From the NCBI GenBank assembly GCA_964484065.1, contig CAZAEW010000011.1, positions 11,761 to 75,760 on the forward strand: 64,000 nt of DNA. Reading direction: 5' to 3'. Below, piece by piece: positions 8,198-16,585 of the stretch; the stretch's first letter is position 1, and each line of letters begins with the position of its first letter. The translations under genes and the position numbers were made by a program. Source of the DNA: JAEVLT01 sp964484065. Its GTDB lineage: Bacteria; Bacillota; Bacilli; Bacillales; Cytobacillaceae. Below the pieces are notes generated by a model. It had not been told where the DNA came from. It did no database searches and saw only the letters and a program-made list of their open reading frames with translations.

Positions 8198-9067
8198 GTG
8201 GGAAGAGCCATAATCGATCATTCCGTTAAAAAAAAGGATATTGAGAAAGATAAAGAACTGAAAAAAATAGAAATTGATTTATTACTGGAAGGGATTTACC
8301 GACATTATGGATACGATTTTCGAAATTATGCCGCACCATTTTTGCAAAGGAGAATTTCTCATCGTATCAGTTCGGAAAATTTAACAAGTGTGTCCGGATT
8401 ACAGGAAAAGGTTCTTCATGATCCTGCTGTGATGGAAAGATTATTCAACGATTTCTCCATCAATGTCACCGAAATGTTTCGGGATCCATCCTTCTTTGAA
8501 CTGCTTCGAAAAAAAGTGATTCCGAAACTAAAGGAATATCCTTCTATTCGTATATGGCATGTTGGCTGCGCAACAGGAGAAGAAGTATATTCAATGGCCA
8601 TTTTGCTGCACGAAGAAGGCATTTATGATAGGGCCCAAATCTATGCAACTGATATTAGTTTATGCAGTCTTGAAAAAGCAAAACAAGGAATCTTTCCTTT
8701 AGAAAAAATGCAGCTTTATACGAAGAACTATATTCAATCTGGCGGTAAAAAGGCCTTTTCTGAATATTACAGCGTTAAAAATGAACAAGTAACTTTCCAT
8801 CCATTTTTAAAGGAAAATATTGTCTTTTTTCAGCATAATTTAGCAACAGATCATTCATTTAATGAATTTCATATTATCATTTGCCGTAACGTCATGATTT
8901 ATTTTAATAAAGAATTGCAAAATCATGTCCATCAATTACTGTACGATAGCTTATACCCGTCAGGTTATTTAGGATTAGGAAACAGAGAGGAGGTCCGGTT
9001 TACAGACTATGCAAAATACTATGACGTATTCGATTCAACAGAAAAACTCTACTGTAAAACCCGATAA
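8198..9067 (+). CDS. CheR-type protein methyltransferase, RsbM-like
   Basis: 289-residue S-adenosylmethionine-dependent methyltransferase of the CheR family, which methylates glutamates on receptors. The N-terminal helical part contains the QRRI segment. The catalytic part has FSINVTEMFRDPSFFELL, the SAM-binding HVGCATGEEVYSMAILL, ATDIS, and IICRNVMIYFNK. The GTG start immediately follows the kinase stop codon with no strong ribosome site, which suggests translational coupling. With a HAMP/GAF hybrid kinase directly upstream and no chemoreceptor here, the likely substrate is that kinase, as for RsbM acting on RsbK. That link is inference from gene order. Confidence 0.88.
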   Translation: MGRAIIDHSVKKKDIEKDKELKKIEIDLLLEGIYRHYGYDFRNYAAPFLQRRISHRISSENLTSVSGLQEKVLHDPAVMERLFNDFSINVTEMFRDPSFFELLRKKVIPKLKEYPSIRIWHVGCATGEEVYSMAILLHEEGIYDRAQIYATDISLCSLEKAKQGIFPLEKMQLYTKNYIQSGGKKAFSEYYSVKNEQVTFHPFLKENIVFFQHNLATDHSFNEFHIIICRNVMIYFNKELQNHVHQLLYDSLYPSGYLGLGNREEVRFTDYAKYYDVFDSTEKLYCKTR

Positions 9068-11069
9068 GCCTAATCAGCCTGAGATCATTAACATATTAAT
9101 GGTGGACGACCTTCAGGAGAATCTGACAGCTTTGGAAGCGGTTCTTTCTTCGCCGGAGTATAACCTGGTCAGTGCCAGGTCAGGGGAGGAAGCATTAAAG
9201 TGTATCCTTAAGCAGGACTTCGCCGTTATTTTACTTGACGTCCAAATGCCTGGAATGAATGGCTTTGAAACGGCTAAACTCATTAAAGCCCGCAAGAAGT
9301 CAAAAAATATACCAATTATTTTTATAACTGCCATAAGCCAAGATATGGAGCATGTTCTTCATGGCTATTCTGTCGGAGCCATCGATTATATCTTTAAACC
9401 TTTCAATCCGGAAACATTAAAAAGAAAAATAGAACAATTTGTTCGTATTCATCAAAGCCATACTGAATTGCTCAAGGAAAACGAATGGAAACAGACGGCT
9501 GAACTTGAAGAAGTTCAACAAAAGTTAACCGTAACTACCTTGGATTTGCAGAAAAAAGAAGCCATCACCAAGGTTATCGGCGACGTGTTATTAGACACAA
9601 TCGTAACGCTTGATGAAGAAGGTTTTATTTTATCCATAAACCCGATTACGAAAAAAATGTTCGGATATGAAGAAGATGAACTAATCGGCAAACATATTAT
9701 GTCTATTCTTCCTGTCGTCAACCCATCTGATGAAAAAAAGGTATCATTAAATATTGACACTTTTACAAAAATAGTAATCGGAAAAATAATGGAGGCACAA
9801 GCTTTACGAAAGGATTCGTCCCGATTCCCGGCTGATATTCAGCTAGGCGAAGCCGTTATCGATCAGCAACGCTTATTTATCTGTACCATTCGCGACATAA
9901 CAGAAAGAAAAGAAATTGAGAAGGTCAAAAACCAGCAGTACAATTTATTAAAAAAAGAAGTAGAGGAAAGAACATTAGACCTATTATCTGCCAATCAGAA
10001 ACTTCAAAAAGAAATCGAGGAGCGGAAGAAGGCTGTGGATGATCTTTATGTATCTCACGAGCAATTCCGAAAGATTTTTGAAGCAAGTCCTTCCTTGATG
10101 GCGATCCGCTCGATAAAAGAAGGGATATTTTTAGACGTTAATAAAACATGGCTGACCTATACCGGCTATGATTACGATGAAGTAAAAGATCAAATTTTCG
10201 AATGGGATTTATACCAAAATTGTGGCGGGAAAGATGTTATTTTTCCTAATGCCGAATGGAAAGAACCCGTTAGCAATATAAAAGTTGCTTACCAGTCTAA
10301 AAGCGGGGAAATGCGGCACGGCCTCCTGTCCACTGAAATTATTGAGATTCAAAACAAAACATGTGTCCTTATTGTCCTGAACGATATTACGGAAAGAGCC
10401 ATGCTTGAGAAAGAAATGTCAAGATTGGACCGTTTGAATCTAATTGGGGAAATGGCAGCCGGCATCGCTCATGAAATTCGGAACCCGATGACAACTGTCC
10501 ATGGATTTTTACAAATGGGGAAAATCAATAATCAGCCATTGCCGCGTGAACATCTTGATTTGATGCTTGAAGAACTCGATCGTGCCAACAGTATTATTAA
10601 AGAATTTTTAACCCTTGCCAAAAATAAAACGAGCGATAAAACAAAACAATCACTAAATCGTATCATTGAAACCATTCTGCCTCTCATTAACGCGGAAGCC
10701 ATTTTGGCAGGCAAAAGAGTACAGCATAAAATGGGCGATTGTCCGGATTTATTCTTAGATGAAAAGGAAATTCGCCAGCTATTTTTAAATCTCGCCCTTA
10801 ATGGTCTTGAAGCAATGGGCACTGGAGGAATTCTTTCAGTCTCCACTTATTGCGATGATGAAGAAGTCATTATGGAGGTATCAGACAGCGGAAAGGGAAT
10901 TGAGCCCAATGTTCTTGATAAAATCGGAACGCCATTTTTCACAACCAAAGAACAAGGAACGGGTTTGGGCTTAGCCGTTTGTTATAGTATTGCGGACCGG
11001 CATAATGCTGTGATTAAAGTACGAACGGGTGAGGATGGAACAACCTTTTCCATCGTTTTTAAGCTCTAA
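9009..11069 (+). CDS. REC-PAS-PAS sensor histidine kinase
   Basis: About 686 residues, cytosolic. An N-terminal receiver (20-145, Asp77 in LLDVQMPGMNG) is followed by a coiled coil, PAS (about 185-300, ending CTIRDITERKEIE), another coiled coil (300-345), a second PAS (346-475, ending NDITERAMLEKEM), HisKA with His488 in GIAHEIRNPM, and HATPase_c with DSGKGIEP and GTGLGLAV. The DHp resembles Bacillus sporulation-type kinases (MAAGIAHEIRNPMTTVHGFLQ). It begins inside the end of the CheR gene: ATG at 9009, with AGGAGG rather far upstream; ATG 9021 is the alternative. A receiver at the N-terminus suggests it accepts a phosphoryl group from the hybrid kinase. Confidence 0.88.
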   Translation: MQNTMTYSIQQKNSTVKPDKPNQPEIINILMVDDLQENLTALEAVLSSPEYNLVSARSGEEALKCILKQDFAVILLDVQMPGMNGFETAKLIKARKKSKNIPIIFITAISQDMEHVLHGYSVGAIDYIFKPFNPETLKRKIEQFVRIHQSHTELLKENEWKQTAELEEVQQKLTVTTLDLQKKEAITKVIGDVLLDTIVTLDEEGFILSINPITKKMFGYEEDELIGKHIMSILPVVNPSDEKKVSLNIDTFTKIVIGKIMEAQALRKDSSRFPADIQLGEAVIDQQRLFICTIRDITERKEIEKVKNQQYNLLKKEVEERTLDLLSANQKLQKEIEERKKAVDDLYVSHEQFRKIFEASPSLMAIRSIKEGIFLDVNKTWLTYTGYDYDEVKDQIFEWDLYQNCGGKDVIFPNAEWKEPVSNIKVAYQSKSGEMRHGLLSTEIIEIQNKTCVLIVLNDITERAMLEKEMSRLDRLNLIGEMAAGIAHEIRNPMTTVHGFLQMGKINNQPLPREHLDLMLEELDRANSIIKEFLTLAKNKTSDKTKQSLNRIIETILPLINAEAILAGKRVQHKMGDCPDLFLDEKEIRQLFLNLALNGLEAMGTGGILSVSTYCDDEEVIMEVSDSGKGIEPNVLDKIGTPFFTTKEQGTGLGLAVCYSIADRHNAVIKVRTGEDGTTFSIVFKL

Positions 11070-11092
11070 GGCTGGAATAGGAGAAAATTAGT

Positions 11093-12040
11093 GTGAAAAA
11101 GAAATGGATACTCTCAGTAGCTGGTCTTGTTTTTATTGCCGCCATTTCGAGTTATTTTTTGATCGTGAAAGCAAATGAGAAACCGACAGTTGATATTATC
11201 TTGAAAAATTCAGACTCACAATACTGGAAAATCATGAAGGCGGGCATGGTAAAATCCGCCAATAGCGTAAGTGCAGACGTAAAAATATACACTCCTGAAA
11301 AAGAGGATGAAAACCAAGTAGGATTATTAAAAACAGTCCTTAAGCAAAAACCTGGTGCTGTCATTGTGGCACTCTCAAATCCAGCTGCTGCTGTTCCCAC
11401 CCTCGAGGAATATAAAAAAGCAAAGATTCCAGTTCTTCTTGTTGATACAGAGGCAGATTGGTCCGGGCAAACTTCCTTTATTGGAACCGATAATTTCACA
11501 CTCGGAAACAAAGCGGGTGAGCTTTTGACTTCGGTGCTTCAGCCGGGGGATCAAGCAGCGCTTATTGGACAATTTTCCCTTAATTCCGTGGATACAGATC
11601 GGATTGATGGAGCCAAAACGAACTTAAATGCAGCAGGAATTAATGTTGTTGCTGAAAAAATGATTTCTTCCCAAACAGATAATACGGATGAAGTTTTGCG
11701 CAATCTTATAAAAAAATACCCTAATTTAAAGGGTGTATATGCTACAAACGATGAACTTGCTCTAGAAGTGTTAAATTTTTCTGCTAAAAACGGAATCAAG
11801 CTCCAAGTGGTCGGCAGTGATGGAATTATCGACATGATCAATAAGATTCAAGACGGTACTCTAATAAGTACAGTATCACAGAATCCTTACGATATCGGCT
11901 ATTTAAGTGTGGAAAATGCCGTTAAAGCGATTAAAGGAGAAAGTGTTGAAAATAGAATCAATAGCGGAGTCGATATTATTACAAAGGATAACGCAGCTAG
12001 TAAAATCGATTTTCTTAAGAAAATTTTGAACCAGGATTAA
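11093..12040 (+). CDS. RbsB-like periplasmic-binding-fold protein, membrane anchored
   Basis: 315 residues. An N-terminal hydrophobic segment (about 5-25) lacks a lipobox cysteine, so the protein is either anchored by this segment or cleaved. The rest is a type I periplasmic binding fold: VDIILKNSDSQYWKIMKAGM, IVALSNPAAAVPTLEEYKKAKIPV, FIGTDNFTLGNKAGELL, GVYATNDELALEVL and VVGSDGI. The GTG at 11093 follows AGGAGAAAATTA. No ABC permease or ATPase is next to it. It is the last gene of the kinase-methyltransferase-kinase run, so it could present a ligand to a sensor domain instead of serving transport. That role is inference. Confidence 0.8.
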   Translation: MKKKWILSVAGLVFIAAISSYFLIVKANEKPTVDIILKNSDSQYWKIMKAGMVKSANSVSADVKIYTPEKEDENQVGLLKTVLKQKPGAVIVALSNPAAAVPTLEEYKKAKIPVLLVDTEADWSGQTSFIGTDNFTLGNKAGELLTSVLQPGDQAALIGQFSLNSVDTDRIDGAKTNLNAAGINVVAEKMISSQTDNTDEVLRNLIKKYPNLKGVYATNDELALEVLNFSAKNGIKLQVVGSDGIIDMINKIQDGTLISTVSQNPYDIGYLSVENAVKAIKGESVENRINSGVDIITKDNAASKIDFLKKILNQD

Positions 12041-12149
12041 AAATCATAAAGGAACATAGGGGCATCTTAATAAAAATATGACATTCGTACTATTTACTTA
12101 ACAACACCGTGAGAGTAATAATTAAGATGTTAAATTTCAATTTAATAAA

Positions 12150-12334
12150 GAACTAGGGGTGTCCATCATGCTGGGCTGAGAGAGAAACGCTAAGTTTCTT
12201 AACCCTCGGGACCTGATCTGGCTCATACCAGCGTGGGGAAGTTAGCAGCTGCTAAATCTATCATAATTTTTGATTTTTTTATTTTAGTATTTGCTTAATA
12301 TCTGCCGGGTCTTCATTAGAAGATCCGGTTTTTT
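12150..12334 (+). ncRNA. TPP riboswitch (thi box) with terminator, upstream of thiC
   Basis: The thi-box core is visible: AGGGGTG near 12155, GCTGAGAGAG near 12175, ACCCTCGGGACCTGATCTGG and CCAGCGTGGGGAAGTTAG ending near 12245. It is followed by an intrinsic terminator with stem CCGGGTCTTC (12305-12314) / GAAGATCCGG (12319-12328) and six T. Binding of thiamine pyrophosphate should favour termination before thiC. Confidence 0.95.
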
Positions 12335-12387
12335 CATGTTGTTGGACCAGATCATCTCCAAAAAAAATGAAAAGGGGCAATGGTTAA

Positions 12388-14169
12388 ATGATGAACAAAT
12401 CGGTTAATGACATGAATGTTACACTTATGTCAAGTTTCGAAGGAAGCAAGAAAGTGTATGTGGAAGGTTCCAGACCTGATATCCAAGTTCCCATACGGGA
12501 AATTGAATTGAGTCCAACTATTGGGATCGCAGGCGAAGAAGAAAATCAACCTGTCCGAGTTTATGATACAAGCGGTCCGTATACGGATAACAATGCATCT
12601 GTTGATATTCGCCAAGGCCTTCATCCTTTGCGCAGAAACTGGGTTCTCGAACGGGAGGATACGGAAGAGTATGAGGGACGTCAAATAAAAGCTGAAGATA
12701 ATGGATTTTTATCAGAAGATCCCCGAGCAAATCTTGAGGTGTTTCCTGGATTAAAAAGAAAACCGTTACGGGCAAAAAAAGGGAAGAATGTGACCCAATT
12801 GCATTATGCCCGGAAAGGGATTATTACCCCTGAAATGGAATATATTGCAATCAGAGAAAGCGTCTCTCCGGAATTTGTCTGCGCTGAGATCGCATCCGGC
12901 CGGGCGATCATTCCAGCCAACATCAATCATCCTGAAAGTGAGCCAATGATTATCGGGAGGAATTTCCATGTAAAAATTAATGCGAATATTGGGAATTCGG
13001 CGGTTAGTTCCTCAATTGAAGAAGAAGTAGAAAAAATGACGTGGGCTGCCCGCTGGGGTGCTGATACGATCATGGATCTGTCAACAGGGAAAAATATCCA
13101 TACTACCCGCGAGTGGATTATCCGAAACAGTCCGGTCCCTGTCGGCACTGTTCCGCTTTATCAGGCACTTGAAAAGGTAAATGGGATTGCGGAAGACTTA
13201 ACATGGGAGGTCTACCGTGATACCTTAATCGAGCAGGCAGAGCAGGGGGTTGACTATTTTACGATTCACACTGGGGTTCTGTTGCGTTACATTCCGCTGA
13301 CAGCAAAACGTGTCACAGGAATTGTCTCACGAGGCGGTTCAATCATGGCTCAATGGTGCCTGGCACACCATAAAGAAAACTTCCTTTATACCCACTTTGA
13401 AGAAATTTGTGAAATCATGAAATCATATGATATTGCCTTCTCACTGGGAGATGGGCTGCGTCCGGGATCAATTGCTGATGCCAATGATGAAGCGCAATTT
13501 TCAGAATTAGAAACGCTTGGTGAACTTACAAAAATAGCGTGGAAACATGATGTTCAGGTGATGATCGAGGGGCCGGGCCATGTACCAATGCATTTGATCA
13601 AAGAAAATGTTGAAAAACAAATGGAAATTTGTCAGGAAGCACCGTTTTATACACTTGGACCGCTTACAACCGATATTGCTCCCGGCTATGATCATATTAC
13701 ATCCGCAATTGGAGCGGCAATGATTGGCTGGTTTGGGACAGCAATGCTGTGCTATGTAACACCAAAAGAACATCTTGGCCTTCCAAATAAGGAAGATGTA
13801 CGAACTGGGGTTATTACTTATAAAATTGCGGCTCATGCAGCTGATTTAGCCAAAGGGCACCCAGGGGCTCAAAAAAGAGATGATGCATTATCCAAAGCAC
13901 GATTTGAATTTAGATGGCGGGATCAATTTAATTTGTCACTTGATCCGGAAAGAGCGGTAGAGTATCATGATGAGACACTCCCAGCTGAAGGAGCAAAAAC
14001 CTCTCATTTCTGTTCGATGTGCGGTCCTAAATTCTGCAGTATGAGAATTTCACATGATATTCGTAATTTAGCAAAAGAAAAGGGTTTTGAAAATGATTCT
14101 GCTATTGAAGAAGGGCTCAAAGAAAAAGCGGAAGAGTTCAGAAAAGGCGGAAGTGAAATTTATAAATAA
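12388..14169 (+). CDS. thiC: phosphomethylpyrimidine synthase
   Basis: 593-residue radical-SAM enzyme that converts aminoimidazole ribotide to hydroxymethylpyrimidine phosphate in thiamine synthesis. The length equals other Bacillus ThiC proteins. The C-terminal cluster motif is present as CSMCGPKFCSM, with the barrel motifs MIEGPGHVPMHLIKENVE and GPLTTDIAPGYDHITSAIG. Two ATG codons lie in tandem after AAAAGGGGC. It is a single gene under TPP riboswitch control and ends at a bidirectional terminator. Confidence 0.98.
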   Translation: MMNKSVNDMNVTLMSSFEGSKKVYVEGSRPDIQVPIREIELSPTIGIAGEEENQPVRVYDTSGPYTDNNASVDIRQGLHPLRRNWVLEREDTEEYEGRQIKAEDNGFLSEDPRANLEVFPGLKRKPLRAKKGKNVTQLHYARKGIITPEMEYIAIRESVSPEFVCAEIASGRAIIPANINHPESEPMIIGRNFHVKINANIGNSAVSSSIEEEVEKMTWAARWGADTIMDLSTGKNIHTTREWIIRNSPVPVGTVPLYQALEKVNGIAEDLTWEVYRDTLIEQAEQGVDYFTIHTGVLLRYIPLTAKRVTGIVSRGGSIMAQWCLAHHKENFLYTHFEEICEIMKSYDIAFSLGDGLRPGSIADANDEAQFSELETLGELTKIAWKHDVQVMIEGPGHVPMHLIKENVEKQMEICQEAPFYTLGPLTTDIAPGYDHITSAIGAAMIGWFGTAMLCYVTPKEHLGLPNKEDVRTGVITYKIAAHAADLAKGHPGAQKRDDALSKARFEFRWRDQFNLSLDPERAVEYHDETLPAEGAKTSHFCSMCGPKFCSMRISHDIRNLAKEKGFENDSAIEEGLKEKAEEFRKGGSEIYK

Positions 14170-14221
14170 AGCCATGTTGACGGTTGTTCATTAAAATGGA
14201 CTGTCAGCCATCTTCAAAAAA

Positions 14222-14257
14222 GCGGGCAGGACTTTTGCAGTTCCTGCCCATTTTTTG
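14222..14257. terminator. bidirectional terminator between thiC and the RraA-like gene
   Basis: GGGCAGGA (14224-14231) / TCCTGCCC (14242-14249) followed by ATTTTTTG on the plus strand and GCTTTTTTG on the minus strand. Confidence 0.8.
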
Positions 14258-14875
14258 TTATCTTCCCAGCATCTTGTCTAAATGCTTGATTATGGCTTCG
14301 CGGTTCCCGGAAATACTTTCTTCTCTTAATTGATCTTTCCTCATTTTATCTTTAGCTTTCGTTAATACTTCCTCTTCAATCGCTTGAGGAATCACCACGA
14401 CCCCATCCGCATCACCTACAATGATGTCACCAGGGTTTATAGCCGCTCCTCCGCAGGAAATAGGGACATTGACCTCACCAACCCCAGCTTTACCGCTGGC
14501 AGCAACAGTGGTTCCTTTCGAAAAAACAGGGAAATTTAGTTCCTTGATCCCTGCAATATCACGAATTACCCCATCAACAACAATCCCGCCAACACCCATC
14601 GTTTGAGCCATTCCAACCACAAAGTCTCCTGCAATCGCACGGTATTGGTCACCTTTTGCATCGACCACAAGAATGTCGCCAGGCTGAGCTTCCCGAATCG
14701 CTTTTAAAACGGCAAGATTGTCACCAACGGGAATTTTTACCGTAAAAGCTCTCCCGGAAAGTTTATATTCTTCCTTTAACGGCTTAATAGCAGGAGACAG
14801 ATTATTGAGTCCATCCATTGCATCGGAAATCGCCGTTGTCGGGAGGTTTTGAAATTCATTCACTAGATTGTCCAT
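14258..14875 (-). CDS. RraA-like / HMG aldolase-oxaloacetate decarboxylase fold protein
   Basis: 205 residues of the RraA / 4-hydroxy-4-methyl-2-oxoglutarate aldolase family. Typical segments are TTAISDAMDGL at the start, GDILVVDAKGD, GGIVVDGVIRDI (metal and substrate site region) and NPGDIIVGDADGVVVIP. Family members either inhibit RNase E (Gram-negative RraA) or act as aldolases/decarboxylases. Because Bacillus lacks RNase E, an enzymatic role is more likely, but the substrate is unknown. ATG after AAGGAGAATGTAAATA. Confidence 0.85.
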   Translation of the reverse strand: MDNLVNEFQNLPTTAISDAMDGLNNLSPAIKPLKEEYKLSGRAFTVKIPVGDNLAVLKAIREAQPGDILVVDAKGDQYRAIAGDFVVGMAQTMGVGGIVVDGVIRDIAGIKELNFPVFSKGTTVAASGKAGVGEVNVPISCGGAAINPGDIIVGDADGVVVIPQAIEEEVLTKAKDKMRKDQLREESISGNREAIIKHLDKMLGR

Positions 14876-15005
14876 TATTTACATTCTCCTTATTCAATTT
14901 ATTTAATATTCTCACAATTTATTATAACGCTTATCCAATTAAATAGAAAAATAGGAAAATGTTATCTATTTCAATAAGTTAAAAGAATGACCTGATAAAA
15001 AATAA

Positions 15006-15030
15006 AAAGAGTCGATTGCAATCGGCTCTT
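15006..15030 (-). terminator. terminator of the DUF1003 gene
   Basis: Minus-strand stem GAGCCGATT / AATCGACTC (one G-U pair) followed by TTTTTATTTTTTA. Confidence 0.75.
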
Positions 15031-15045
15031 CATTTAGCTATTAAA

Positions 15046-15603
15046 CTATTTCTCAGATTCATTCTGCTTTTCTTTTAATAATTCTTTAAGGGATTGCAGT
15101 TCATTTTCAATACGGTAAAGATGACTCTGCATATCATCGATTTCCTGCTCAGCTTTGTAATTAATCGCAAAGTCAATAATCGATTCGTGTTTATCGCGGG
15201 CAGCCTGCCGGTTTTGGCTCATCATAATAACCGGCGCCTGAAAGGCAGCAATAAACGATAAAATCAAATTCAGCAAAATAAACGGCTTACTGTCAAAGTG
15301 TCTCGTATATGGAAGGGTATTCCACACCATCCAAAATGCTAAAAAGAAAGCAAAGAAAAGTATGAACTTCCAGCTTCCTCCAAACGCTGAAATTCGGTCA
15401 GCAACGCGATCAGACCAGGTCGTTCTGCGGATATACTCATCATCCAAATGCGTTAAAATACTTTTTTCATAGTTGTCAACAAGGCGGTCAATTCTTCTCT
15501 TATCCTCTTTGTTTAACTCAATATCAAACCCCTGAATGATTGTTTCATCCATTTTTACGGGTTTTGCTCCATATTTTTTTGCTGAAGGAAATTTCATATT
15601 CAT
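15046..15603 (-). CDS. DUF1003 membrane protein under M-box control
   Basis: 185 residues from the ATG at 15603, preceded by GGGAGGTG. Two membrane helices (about 79-99 and 112-133) are separated by a short loop with the family-typical WNTLPYTRHFDSKPFILLNL, and are followed by APVIMMSQNRQAARD and a C-terminal coiled coil. The soluble N-terminal part has many acidic and basic residues. DUF1003 proteins have no settled function; some occur beside MgtE-like Mg2+ genes. The M-box riboswitch about 300 bases upstream on the same strand argues for a magnesium-related role. Longer in-frame readings upstream have no ribosome site. Confidence 0.85.
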   Translation of the reverse strand: MNMKFPSAKKYGAKPVKMDETIIQGFDIELNKEDKRRIDRLVDNYEKSILTHLDDEYIRRTTWSDRVADRISAFGGSWKFILFFAFFLAFWMVWNTLPYTRHFDSKPFILLNLILSFIAAFQAPVIMMSQNRQAARDKHESIIDFAINYKAEQEIDDMQSHLYRIENELQSLKELLKEKQNESEK

Positions 15604-15641
15604 TTTTGAACACCTCCCGGAATGGTAGGGAGCCACTATAT

Positions 15642-15761
15642 TTACATCCTCATAGCTGGAGCTGCCTTTTTCATAGCAGCCCCAGCAAAAGAAGGATCCG
15701 CGTATCCATGACTCCAATTATTTAACAAAAATAAGTACAACCTGCTACTGGAACTATCCAT
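15642..15761 (-). CDS. possible small ORF in the M-box leader
   Basis: 39 codons starting ATG at 15761 after AGAAAAGGAGTG, a strong ribosome site with suitable spacing. The product starts MDSSSSRLYLFLLNNWSHGY and ends in an Ala/Lys/Met-rich stretch. It lies after the M-box terminator and 38 bases before the DUF1003 gene. It could be a leader peptide, a small Mg2+-responsive protein, or a chance ORF. I do not recognise it. Confidence 0.35.
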   Translation of the reverse strand: MDSSSSRLYLFLLNNWSHGYADPSFAGAAMKKAAPAMRM

Positions 15762-15820
15762 GAAAAAATCACACTCCTTTTCTTCTAAACTATTCATGGT
15801 TACAAACGCTGGTGTGGGAC

Positions 15821-15853
15821 AAAAAGTAAAAATCCCCCTGAAAACAGAGGGAT
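15821..15853 (-). terminator. M-box expression-platform terminator
   Basis: Minus-strand stem ATCCCTCTG (15845-15853) / CAGGGGGAT (15832-15840) followed by TTTTTACTTTTTG. A competing AGGGGGATTTT segment just after the aptamer could take part in the switch. Confidence 0.8.
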
Positions 15854-15896
15854 CTCATTAATAGACAGTTGGAAATATCCATTAAAATCCCCCTAG

Positions 15897-16045
15897 TTTA
15901 GCTTTAGCACTGTACAACGTAGAGGATACCTCAGCCGCGTTTAGTAGAGCCTTAATCCGGCAATACCTGTTTTACCCATTGGCGTCTTTCGACGTTTCCG
16001 GGCAGCGGCCTGTGTTTGTACAGACGCCTCGCCTAACGAGAATTT
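15897..16045 (-). ncRNA. M-box (ykoK leader) magnesium riboswitch
   Basis: The minus strand reads GTTAGGCGAGGCGTC, then CCGCTGCCCGGAAACGTC, GAAAGACGCCAATGGGT, and finally TACAGTGCTAAAGCT. These are the conserved blocks of the M-box in order, ending before an intrinsic terminator at 15821-15853. Mg2+ binding would promote termination and so repress the downstream DUF1003 gene. The next genes on this strand are the small ORF at 15642 and DUF1003. Confidence 0.92.
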
Positions 16046-16189
16046 TATTTTTGCTTAATTAACCTACACCTTCAACATACGCCCGTTTTCATTTGCTGTC
16101 AACCAAAATAACTACCTTGGCAGGGGAAATATTCCACATTCTCCATAATTCAAAAAAATTAAAATAAACTAAAAATATTGACTTGTTAT

Positions 16190-16500
16190 TATGACAGTGA
16201 TAACCTTATCTCATCAATTGAACTTTTAAATTCAATGACGAGAAGAGTAGGGTATGATCTCGTTCCACAGAGAACCGGCAAATGCTGAGAGCCGGTATCG
16301 GAACATATCTGAAAATCATCTCTGAGATGCAAAGCTGAAAAGCTGAAGTAGGCTTTGCCGGAATGTCCGCCGTTACAATGGAACACGTATTTATGTAAAT
16401 GTACGTTGATCGAGAGCCGCAGGATCGAGTTTTTTCTGCGGAAGTAGGGTGGTATCGCGAGCAAACTCGTCCCTATATACGGGGTGAGTTTTTTTTGTTG
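16190..16500 (+). ncRNA. T-box leader (Ile) of ilvA
   Basis: T-box architecture: stem I with the AG bulge region (CCACAGAGAACCGG) and the distal-side GAACATATCTGAAAATC, an apparent ATC specifier at 16318-16320 directly before TCTGAG (same context as the specifier in thrS leaders), the T-box sequence AGGGTGGTATCGCGAG (16446-16461), and a terminator (ACTCGTCCC / GGGGTGAGT then eight T, 16464-16498). An ATC specifier means uncharged tRNA-Ile is sensed, consistent with ilvA downstream. Confidence 0.92.
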
Positions 16501-16585
16501 TTTTTTAATTCAATCAGTGTATTTCTTCATTTCCTATTTCTTATTATAAAATATTTTTGAGTGATCTCTAGGAGGTTGTTTTAAC

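Noticed and set aside
16189..16464. 91-codon minus-strand ORF in the ilvA leader
   Set aside because: The region is fully explained by the plus-strand T-box leader; no ribosome site or recognisable protein.
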